This document shows positions 49,601 to 61,600 of a stretch of DNA of 64,000 nucleotides, piece by piece. The notes beneath the pieces are model-generated. The model worked only from the letters and a program-made list of their open reading frames with translations. It searched no databases and was not told the DNA's origin. The position numbers and the translations under genes were made by a program. Source of the DNA: Glyphotaelius pellucidus (Eukaryota > Arthropoda > Insecta > Trichoptera > Limnephilidae); the NCBI GenBank assembly GCA_936435175.1, contig OW386559.1, forward strand, positions 12,822,264 through 12,886,263, given 5' to 3'. Position 1 is the first letter of the stretch. Each line of letters starts with the position of its first letter.

Positions 49601-52600
49601 AGAACATACCTAAACTTGCAAATAGAATCAGCTAGGGCATAATAATTCATTGCACAAGGTTCTAATTACATATCCCTAATACAATTCCAAGGTAGGGCCA
49701 TGTCCTATTTAAATATTTTCCATTAAAATATGGTAAATTAAAATACTTAAACTAAAATTGTTATTAGATTATGAAAATGTCTTTGCAAACTTTAAAACCT
49801 TAAAACTTGGTAAGGCGAAGTTAGAACCCTATCCAACCAAAGTGGCGAACCGTAATGCGCCTCCTAAAAATGATCAACTGCCATAAACAAACAAAATAGA
49901 GAGTGTAAGTGTTGTTGGAACCTTGTAAAATGAATGATTATTTAAAATGCTTGATGTTTGAACTTTGTCATAGAAATGTACAAAAATACAACACATATGG
50001 TTCTGAAAATTATTTTGGGTATAGAAATAAGCAATAGAAATGCTTTGGTATTCAAAGGTCGTTTTTGAAAAAAAAAAATGTTAGTTAGAACCCTTTCCAA
50101 AGGAGGTGATGAAGATATTGTATTTGTATGGTAGCATGCTAATAATATTACCAGGATAGATAGGATCTAATCTACAAGTGTCTGTTGCTTAAATTACAGT
50201 ACAATCCAAGCAGTTGATGCATTACATACCTTGATGCATAGTTGGAAGATGGGCTGCATCTGTGTCCTGAGGAACTTGGGGGTGGACTCGGCCAGGTCGA
50301 TGAGAACCTTCAGGAGGGCATCATCACTGTCTTGCTGCTCCATGCTCAGCACGATGACCTGGTGAGGAAGGTCACTAATTAGAGGGCCATGGTTATAACT
50401 GCCAGATCCAGTGTGGCTGCGGGTGTCTTGTGGACAAGGGGTCAACACAGTAGTAATAGATTCGCTACAGTGCTAATTAAGCTTGACCGCTCTTTCTAGC
50501 AAAGTTTTTACTGAATCCCCTATTATTTAGAATCTCCAATGTTAAAAACAATGCGGACGTAATGCAACCAATAGCGCACAAAGAGTCCCAACTGCTCCAA
50601 ACCGCCTGAAGGCAGTGACAGAATGGCATCCTCAATTGGGTTATGTTAGGGCTGAAGGTAGTGAGGAGAGGAAGGTGAGGAATCACCTGGCTTTTCAGAT
50701 CTGGTCACCAAACACGGCTGAAGCCATTTCAAGTTCAATTCTGACTGGTGGTCTAACACCAGGGTGATACTGAGATTATCTTCCACTCCGGAACATGCCA
50801 CAAATATATAACATTAAACTAGAAGTTAAAAACCCGCTCTGCCGGTTTTTGCTGCTGGTTTTGTGCTGGTTGTACTGTTTATTTGGTTGGATCGTACAAA
50901 CTAACATTACCAAAATCCATAAGCATTTAATCGCAAAGAGTAGCTGCAGTGCTATTCTGACTCCATGCATCGTCACGATTTACGCAGCATCAGAGTAGTA
51001 TTCGGATTATTAAATTTCAACAGTGCAGATATTGGCGTATTAATAACGTCAGGTGATTAAATTGTGAAACAAAACAAACAAATCAAATAAAATTTACTTG
51101 TGCGTGCCGGGATTTGAACCAACGACCTCCAGATTGCTAGCGGGGTGCCTCACCCTTTGACTACGGAGGTCGTCACATATGCATACAATGAACCTAATAA
51201 TTATTTGAATATTCCTCTATTGTGTTGAATAATAGAGTTGGATTTATGACTGTTAGGTTATAATGTTGTGCCGTGCTATAGTACCTGCATAAAGTTGGGC
51301 AGGATATCCTGGAAGTGCTTCTGAATGTTGGGCTCCTTGTCATGGCAGGCGATGAAGGCCCCCACAGCCTTGACGGCCTGAAAGCGCACAATGTAGTCCG
51401 AGTCAGGCTGCAGCGACGCGCTCAACATCTGCTTTATTACGTCCAGGTACTGGTTCTGGAAGTTTCCAAACACTCCGGGGACGGATCTGATGGGAAATGC
51501 AAACATTAGTGATTATCTAATAAATGCAGGTAAGAAATACACTTCAAGCAACATTTCTATTCTAAATGGTGATCTTTTAGATGGGCAACTTTCAAGCCAC
51601 GATGCTTTTGGCTGGGGAACAATCAAAGTAACCCTTCCCCCAGCATTTGAGCACCTGCTACTCTGATTTGGCCTTGAGTGGCTTGCAAGGTCACTTCACT
51701 TGGAGGGTTCTAAATTTTTTCAAGTTGAAACTTATGTAAAGTGTTTTAATTGAACATATTTTAAAAGAAAATATTTAAGATGAAGCTATACGTGCAATTC
51801 TATTTGGATTAATCTTTACGGCGAATCAGTTTACAGTATGAACATCAAAAAATATGCTACGGATAAATTGAAGCTATTACTAGCTTTTCTATGTATTGGA
51901 ATTACAATAAAATTATTAATTACATAACAAAAAATATAAGCGTAAACCACAAAAAAAAAGTTTTTGCATGACTTAACTATGAAGTAATACAAGAAACAAT
52001 TTTTAAAAAATATCCTTTTATGGCTAGGACTATTTTTGAGGTTTCGTATGTTCTAACTTTTTTTCATTCTTATAAAATTGTGCACAAAATAAATAAAAAC
52101 CACCTTTTCGCTTACTTGCCTCATGCAAATAAGACGCTCGATTTTAAATTTTGAAGACATGAGAATTGAAATATTTCTAGCGTTTATATTCCTCTTAAAT
52201 AGGACTTACACTTACCGTGTTAGAACATAACTAAATCTGTAGATAGAACCATGTGCAATCCAGGGCATAATAAGGTTCTAACTACATTTCCCTAAAGCAA
52301 TTCCAAACTATGGACACAACCTATTTTAAATATTTTTCATTAACCTGTCGAACGTTGGATGGTATTTTGAAAAGCCACCCGCAAAAATTATTTTAAAATA
52401 ATTCAGAGTAGCCACAATAATCAAATAGCACCTAGGTCCTAAATTGATTCTAAGCTTGTCCTTCATTCAGATGAGAGGTTCAAATATGACAAAGTAAAAT
52501 ACCACAAGATTGAACGTCAAAATCAAAAATTTGCAAACTTTGAAACAGAGCATGGTAAGGCGAAGATAGAACCTTATTCAACCAAAGTGACGAACTACAT

Positions 52601-55600
52601 TGCGTCTCAAAACAGCGATCAACTGCCAGATACAAATAAAAATAGAGAGTACATGTGATGTTGGAACCTTGTAAAAAAAAAAAAGAGGGGAGCTTCATTT
52701 TAGAATTTATTCATACAAGTATCTACGGAAATACAACATATATGGATCTGAAAATTATTTTGGTTATAGATGATATAGATGTTATAGATGTTATAGATCA
52801 AAAGAAATGGTTTCGCATTCAAAGGCAATTTTTGAAAAAAATGTCAGTTAGAACCTTGTCCAACTGAGGAGACGATAAGTGAAAATTAGCAAATAAGTTA
52901 TTATGGACAAGGGGTCAACACAGTAGTAATAGATCAGCTACAATGCTAATTAAGCTTGACCGCTTTTTCTAGCACGGTTTTGACCCAATCTCCCCTTATT
53001 TGGGAGATGCGGCGATAAAACCATGCAGAGAATGGAAGGGTGGTGGATATTGGACTCACGTGAACATTCTGAGTGCAGCCTCGCGGAGGTGCGGGTCGGC
53101 AGCGCTGGCGCACTGGAACAGGAACTGTAGGAATTCTGGCCACTGGTTGTTGCCATCGTCATCAATCAGGTTCCTGGAAACTTCTGCCACAACGTCGCAC
53201 ACCTGAAACCAACAATAAACGCTGTCAATTGATGAAATTAACCAACAAATCTATGATCTTCTACTGCTTCTTTTTTTAAAACTTCTCATCTTTGTAAATG
53301 TTGTGTGCAGGGTTATTTTTAGAGAAAAGAAGGAGAGTGGGAAGGAAAAGGGTAAGAGGGGTGGATAGGAATCCGGGGGCCAATGTGAAGTGAAGGATAT
53401 AAGAATCCATCCCGCCCACTGAGGTGCAAGGTCGACTGAATCCAGCTGGTCTAGGTTGGGTCTCCCTCAAACAGTCTCTCCCGATCTGGCCCGCCACAAT
53501 ACATAAACAAACCTTACCACATGAACCTCGACACCCCTTATCCAATAAGTGGTTTCCGGGGTGGCAATACCCATACCCGCCTCACAAATTGAAGTTGGAG
53601 AATTATCAAATTTGTACAGCAGCAGAAGTAGAGTATCAGTGATAATAATAGATTACCTTTCTCCTGATGGCTTGTGTCTGCTCCACCTGCAGGGTGCGCA
53701 GGACGTGCTCCTTGAACTGCTGCTGGGCCTCGGGGGCCAGTTTGGGGTAGAACTCTGCAAATTCAGAGGACAGCAACCGGCGCAGCAGAACGGCCGCCAT
53801 CTGCCGGATGTCCTCGCCCATTGTGGCATCCTGCAGCAGCGCCAGCAGATAGCTCACCTTCGGCTCTGTGGCGATGTTGGTATAAGCCTCCTAAAAACAC
53901 ACAATGAGTCAATATACGTAATAATAATGAAACCATACCGCAAATCAAAGACAATATTAAAAAGGATTAACATCCTTAAAAGGTTAATGTAGGTGCATAA
54001 AAGCGCGAGCAGATATCTGTTGAACCACGAGCACTTATGTGTTGTACATCACACGACACTATCAAATATTTCTTCCTATGGTAGTAGAGGGGGTTCAGAT
54101 GAATTAGAGAGCCGTCACGAAACGCCATTTCTTTCATCCGCCCATTTAGGCAGCTCCGTGATTTGTTTTCCTGTTTACGGCGTAGAGGGGATCGCATAAC
54201 TTTTCGCATATCGCCTCAGGAGCGGTTACGGTGTAAGATCTGTATTTTCAATGGTTTATCTGCGCCCATCAACTGCTTGGGTGTGACAGGTCTGATGGGA
54301 TTGTTTGGAGAGCGTTATTGTGTGTACGATGATCTTTTATCTTTGCATGTGGCACCCCTAAGATCTGTATTGTCTATTGTTTATCTGCGCATCAACTGCT
54401 TAGGTGTGACAGGTCTGATGGGATTGTTTGAAGAGCGTTATTGTGCGTGCGATGATTTTTTATCTTTGCGTGCGGCACCCATCTTACATCATCTTGAATC
54501 AAAAATATTGTGGACAAGGGGTCAACATAGTAGTAACAGATTAGCTACAATGCTAATTAAGCTTGACCGCTTTATCTAGCAGACTTTTTTGCTGAAATTT
54601 CTATCAATTTAGAAAAGACAATTAAAAAAATATGCACAAATTTAAGATTGAATTGAATCAAGGAATAAAAATAGTGAATGCCATGTCATCAGCAAATTGA
54701 AGTACAATTTATGACTCAACTTTCTAGTTTAAATAAAGTATGCAGAGATAATGTGGTTGTGCGCTGCATATGGTCATCCCCAGAAGAAGGCAATCATGAG
54801 TCATCTACAAAGAATGTTTATTGTACTAAGTTCTTCCATTATAATCCTCATTCTCACACACACAATTCTAGAATGTCCAATGTTTCAAAATAAATACATT
54901 ACTTTCTCAGTGATCTGTGGATCAATTATTAAGTGCCAAGCTTTGTTTCAGAAGATCTGATCGGGCTTTCTTATTCTTACATACTCGGTTACTATACTGC
55001 CGTTTAGCTTACTAGAGCTGACCATGCCACCAATTTTCAATTTGAGAGGGGGGAATGCCACTGCCCAAATATAGACAGGTTAAATCTGGTGTCAATCCAA
55101 CCCCCTTTTCCTGGTCAGATCGGGGAGTCATTGTTTCGACAAAATGTCCCCATCTTGCATGCTTTCAGTGGATTCGGTTCATTGCAATGATAAAATAAAT
55201 GTTAGAAGAATAGTGCAAGGTCAAATTATTCAGGCACTTACTTAAAATTGAATAATTATTAATTAATAAGGTGATAACGTTATCTAGCTACTGGCTTTGC
55301 AATAAAACCGGAGTCGTAAAGCAGGTTAAGGAGTTGATAGCGAAATTTAAAAATAGTATCCACCGTTTACAGAATATCCGTTCAGAGAATATAAGACAAG
55401 TATAATAAGTTGCCCGGCAACAGCTCTAATGATATATTCAGGCTACTGTATGCATTTTCAGTTGATACGAAAAAATTATTAAAAGGGGTCTCCTTTCTAA
55501 TTGAAAGTGAATGTTTATAAAGAGGTAATATTTACTCTGTCAGCACAAATACTTCCAGTTCAGGATTAATAAGTCAAGCTGCCCCATACGTCATACACGC

Positions 55601-58600
55601 GTCTGGTTATGATATATTATCGTGAAGACAAGCTTATGGGTTCGAGTGGTTAGAGGATTAATGAGATATAGAAGATATTAACATTATTTAATTAAGGAAT
55701 TCAATTTTTTTATTGCCAGTAGTCACAAATAACATTTTGAAATTGACTGAAAATTTTACAAGAGTTACCTATTCATACTTTTTTATATCACTACCAAGCA
55801 CACAAGAGACAACTGCCCGAAGCCTGGGAGAAACCCAATTTGGGGTAAAGAAAGTGGGGATTCAACCCATTTTGACATTACAAAATAATGTAAATAGTCA
55901 TAATTACATACTGCCTTTGTATATGTTTTATTTATTTTGTGATATTACTGAAATGCTGCCCGTTTTTTAGGGGTTTGAAAATGCAAAAAATACTTATATT
56001 AAAGTAGGTACTTTACAAGGCAGAGGAAAGATGAAAGTAGACTAAATGCTGTAGAAATCAGATGCTGGGGCATAATATGTGAGGTAAAACCATGTATGAT
56101 CACGTGAGAGATGTGGAGATCTGCAAAGAATGTAAGACTCAGACGGTTTGGGCATGCAGAGCTAATGAACGAAGAAAGGAGTATAAGGAGAATATAAGAC
56201 GCAAATGTGAACGGTAGAAGTCTGGGACGCCCGAGGAAGACATGGCCCCATCAAGTGAATCAGGTTCTTGAATCGGGCCATGTCATGAGTCAGAATAATA
56301 GAAGAGTGAATGAGGCTAGGAGTGTATGCCAATAATAATAATTTGTAGAGCGCCATTTTTGTGAAAAATCACCTCAAGGGCGCTGAACAAGGGCAAGACC
56401 GAGTCGTTTGCCTGTCCCATTGTGAAACGGCGTGATGGTTAGTTAGTTACTTTACAAAAAAAGATTAAATTATTTAAAACAAAGGTGTGGCAACCCTTAT
56501 CGTGCGGAAATAAGAAATAATCTTTTCGTGCATACTTTTGTTCACAGCAAATAGTTAAGTATGTTCATTATTATTACAATAGCAGCGATCTAGAACAGGA
56601 TGTAGTAAATTTAAGTATGTAGGGAGCCAGAATTCTATTAGCATTGCCGATTAGTGTCATAATTTGCTTAAACCACTCACACTGGCCGCTATAATATGGT
56701 TTCCATATCAAACATCACCTTGCACTATTTAGACTGCAATAATTAAGTCCCTCAAAGCAGACAATCTCGGTACAGCCCTGATGATATTTCAACATTCAGA
56801 ATAAAATCCCAAGTTCTGGTTTGTGTAGGGTTTAATGATTAGATCTGAATAGACAGGCAGTCAGCAACCTTCTTCTTCACCTCCCCACTTCTACAAAGCG
56901 CTCGCAATGGCTTACAAAAGGGGGCTCAAAATCTCTCATGAGTTCTATTAAATTCAGTATTCGATCGAAACAAAATACAGACAGATTAAATCCGGTATCA
57001 CTTTTACCCCATTTTTCTAGTTGAGGGTCATTGTGAAAGTGTTCCTATCTTGCATTCATTCAGTGGAATCAGTTCACTGCAATCATAAACTATCTAAATG
57101 TTACAAAAATAGTGTAGCCTCAAAATTATTAATAGTTACAGCAACGAAAGCAAGGCAGCGTTCGCCAAATTGGAGACTTGTCCCACGACGATGTGAATTT
57201 TTGTGGACAAATGATGCAAAGGCAAAAAAAAACATCTTTGGTATCTACAAGGTATCAACAACAATGTCAAAACAGATAACCGACACAATGATTCAACAAC
57301 TTAAACAAGTCAAATTAAAAAACAAACACCAAAGTATCGCAATTAAGATCTATTGCACTTATAAAAAAAAACACTCCTTTATCTTTGGTCACGATACAAA
57401 AAAAGGTAAATGCTTTACTATGCAAGGCTGGTAAATCTTTGTCCTTGAAGTTGAATACAATGTGCCCACATTCTACCCAACTAGCCATCACGCCATTTTA
57501 CAGAAGATAGACCTCCGAACAATTAGTTTGTGGCGCACACATCTTGTTTCATTCACATTCATACAGTCTCATATATGGCCTAAATTTTATCTATTTGGCA
57601 GACTGTTTCTATAAGGATTCAAAGTTAATTATTAGGTATATTAATTATGTGGAAATTTTGCATGTATTTAGTTTTATATTGATAAAATGACTAAAACATG
57701 TGTTTATTACTGATTGTTAACATGTATTAATGTTTGGTGTCGTGAATTTCGTATGTATTTTTGATGATTTATTGACACCAAAGGCATAGATCATTTCATG
57801 TTATCTATGGTCATGTTCATGGTGTTGCCATTTGTTGGCGATTTAGTACTGTCTCAAAATATTACTTCTTCTCTAATGGCAACCATCTGCATGAAATCAT
57901 TGTAAGTATGAAAATTAATGATTGTGTAAAACAAAGATATGGCTTCTCATATAGTTTCCATACGGGGATCGTTATGAAAAAAAAAGGCATTGTGTAAATG
58001 CCAAAGTGGTAGGCGTGAAGCTAATAGGAACCACATCTTTTGTTGATAGTGTACCTATAAAAGATTTAATGAATAAATAAGCATTAAGGCAAAACAGCTT
58101 ACTTAACAATGCCGATACTTCAAGAAACCATTTTTAACCCCTCAGGCTAATTTGTTCGCTTTTGGGAACAACTCGTACAGGTCTCATAGAAATTGTTGTC
58201 TCCCAAAACTGCTACCTTTGTGTCAAATATGAACTCAACGATGTTAGAAAGAGAAAAAAAACACCACACTTAATATTCAAATCTAGAAGTTAACCATAAA
58301 ATAATTAAAATGTACACCTTTGTTACGACAACAATTTGAAAAAAAAAAATTAAACTGTGAATTTTGAATTAATTATTTTTATACGAAAGAATGTGATTTG
58401 TCCAATCAAATGTATTAAAATAATTATATATTGATTTCTAATAATAAAATGTGAAAGTGTATTTTATCTTTCAAAACATTTTTTTTTTTCAGATATGTAC
58501 AGAAATATTCCATTTATTTGGATTTTATTGCAGAGAGGAAATATTTAGACTTAGGGATTAAGTTAAAATAGAGGTGGTGTTAGGATGCTTGACTTGGACA

Positions 58601-61600
58601 TGTCAAGGTTAGGCCGTTAACTGACTTACTCCCCTTTCAACGCAAGCCAAGCTCGGCGTAAAGGTCTGTACCATAAATCTTAGGGTCTAAAGGTTCTTAG
58701 AATGTGGCCAATTTGTCTATCTTACATAGTTGAGAAATAAAAGCATTCAAGCGGAATTGGTATGAGGCATAATATGAATTCCCATTTATCCTTATGGGCA
58801 GACTCGTGCATTGGCTTGACAACCCGCCCACGAGTCAAATAGTTTAAACGGGTCGCCTAATTGGCTGGAGAAACTATCAATAATAATAAGAATACAAAGG
58901 ACAATTACGAGTGCAGGTAAATTGGATATTAGATGGTTGGTAACAGGCGGACATATAAGAGTAAGGATATTTTGTAAACTATATTTTATTGCATCAATAC
59001 AAGCTGCTACACGAGTTTTAACTTTAGTTATTTCTTTACTGAACAATCGAAAAGTAATATGAAATCTTTATAATTACAAACTTAAATAACTCGAGATAGA
59101 AATATGTATAAATTTCACAGTGCCAAAGTTCACCGCTTAAATTAGGTAAACTTTTAGAATCACTGGCCATGCCCAATATAAATGCAATAAAACAAGAAAA
59201 AAAAATTGATACCAGGACAAAAAATGGTGGGCACACACAACCAAGTTTACTGTCCAATTTGCAGTTCGTCCATAGTGGCTACAGACGTTTCATTAAATTT
59301 GAAGTGATGTCAGTTCATGCAAGTTCACGTCTCTAAGTGATTGGATATTCTGTGGTTGTCGCAGTATGTTTGCAATGTTGGAGGATGATATGGCGATGAT
59401 CGGACTCGATGACTGAACTGACAAGCGACACACATTCCAAGTTTGAATAACGCTTGAAGATTGATCAAGTCAGCCAAATCGATTCTGTTTTAAAGTACAC
59501 TTGTCTTGCAAATCCACGCATGGTCAAGTTCACTTGATCAAACCTCAAGTTTCAAGTTTACTTGATCAAACCTCAACCAAAGTTGATTGTACGTGTCCAC
59601 CATGAGGTCTCAGTTACATTAAGCTAGTTTGCAAGCTACTACTAGGTGAATCGGCGAGTGAGATTGTCATGATGACACACAAAACTGTCTACTCGCTCAG
59701 TAGCAACAGTAGCAGCTAAAATAACGACTCTCGCGCCATGCAACTCTGTTAACATTTTGTAGAAAACTTGAATTTGCAGTGCTAACCAGCAGCGAGAATA
59801 ATGGCTTCCGCCCGAACTAATTCTGATTCTGGTGGGCCGCCATCTTTAGGCAAACACTAGCACAATCCGCTAGTTAGCAAGTAATACGATGACACTGAGC
59901 GAGTTAACTAACAAATAGTGAATTTCCCAGATAGTAGCTTGTAAACTCACTCAATGTCATCGAGGCTTAAGACAGTATTTTCCATTCCCCTAGATGTTAA
60001 AAGTTGGCTTTTGTAGAAATTAAGTTGAATCAAAAAAATATTTGTAAGCGTGGCTAGCGATCCTAAAAGATAACCAAAAGGTTTTGCTACTTCATACAAT
60101 CAGATTTCTACTTTATCGTAACGATGTGTCGGTTCAGCTGGAATGGGCTCTTGAACTCGGGTTCTTCGCGAAAAGCGGATCCTTTTTCAAATCGACTACT
60201 CCCAGACAAACCGGTTCAGACCCAAACCCGGAATTCGGAGCCCGAATGCCTCCACCGGCGTCCCGTGTTCGCGGTTCGAGCTACTCGCAACACTCATGTT
60301 CTTACGCAGGCTCTGAGGCCCGGCTCCAGCCGAGGCCGTGCATCCCAGTACTTTTAAAAGAAGCATGCCTCGGAGGCATCTGGCAAAATGCAGAACTTAC
60401 CTATCGCTACTTTATAACCAAGGATGTAAACTTAAAACATAAACCACTTTTTAGAATCCAAAACACCGTAGGGATTGATGTCATGGGGAACTAACACGGG
60501 GATAAGTGCGGAGACATAAATTAATCAAAAATTTAACTGCTATAATTCATAATATGAACTAACATTTTCGATGTCAAGGTCATTGACATTTAATAAATAG
60601 ACAAGCAATTTTTTTAGGTTAGGTTCATAATTGTGACTTTTTTGTGAAAGCTAGCCCAGTAATTGGTTGCTACGTCATTGCATATGACCATTAATTTTGA
60701 ATGTATGTACTGAATGCCCATTATATACTTAAAAACAAAGAATTTTTGATTGCTTGTAGGTAGGTAGGTACTTGGATTTCGAGCAGAAACATTCAATGAA
60801 GGAACTATTTGTAAAGAAAATTATACAGTAAACAGATTGCAGATAGATGGCACAGTGCCATTTTTCTTGGCGAAGCTGCAATACATTTTTAATGTACTGA
60901 TATTCAAGGATCTTTATTATTTATAGGATAAAATGGAAATGTTAGCGTTATTTTTTTTATGAAAGTGAAAATGAATTCTTTATTAATAGTATTAGTACCT
61001 AATTATCTATCGATATTTAAAACATGGAATTGATTGATGATAAGCGGAAGTTGCGGTTTTATCAGTTACTAGGCCGCCTAAGGAAAATGGGTCAAAACTA
61101 TCAACACAGAAATGTCAAAACGAAAAATTAATTGGATCAATTTGCGACTTTTTCAACTCATTTTTAAACGTATTTACTTCAAAAATTCGGATGACTAAGG
61201 GGCCAAATTAGTTCCACGGAACATTGGAGCAGGACAGATCATCAACTGGCAAAGAATTGATTAAAAATTTAACACGTGTTGTGTTTTCTATTTTTAGATA
61301 CTGCATGAGCGGCTGACCGTTCCGAGAAATGTACAGCTGTTTGGGCGTTTTTACGGGACCGAATGAGAATATCTTGTTGAATAGGGACGCAGAATATATT
61401 TTACACGAATTTTCACGACTCCCTACGAATAAAACGACTTCAAAAAGCGTAAAAGAAGTTCAACGACAAAAAGTTTGCGATATTGCGCATGCCACTAAAA
61501 ACGCGGCAATCGGCGCGTCATGGAGACGGCAAAAGACGACGAATGTTGAAATAATTTATTACACGAGATCTTCGAGCACTTGCGAGTGTTAAGAAGATAT

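Noticed and set aside
51104..51175. tRNA gene on the minus strand
   Set aside because: A- and B-box-like segments are present but arms do not pair well and the tail matches a SINE.
57021..57434. 137-codon Lys-rich frame
   Set aside because: Starts inside repeat E and has AT-rich composition; no motif.
60084..60494. 136-codon frame in IPO5 intron 1
   Set aside because: No recognisable domain, no splice support, and it lies within another gene's intron. Left as unexplained.
61329..61592. 87-codon frame near IPO5 exon 1
   Set aside because: Reads like random coding with no family resemblance; a promoter-proximal region is more likely.
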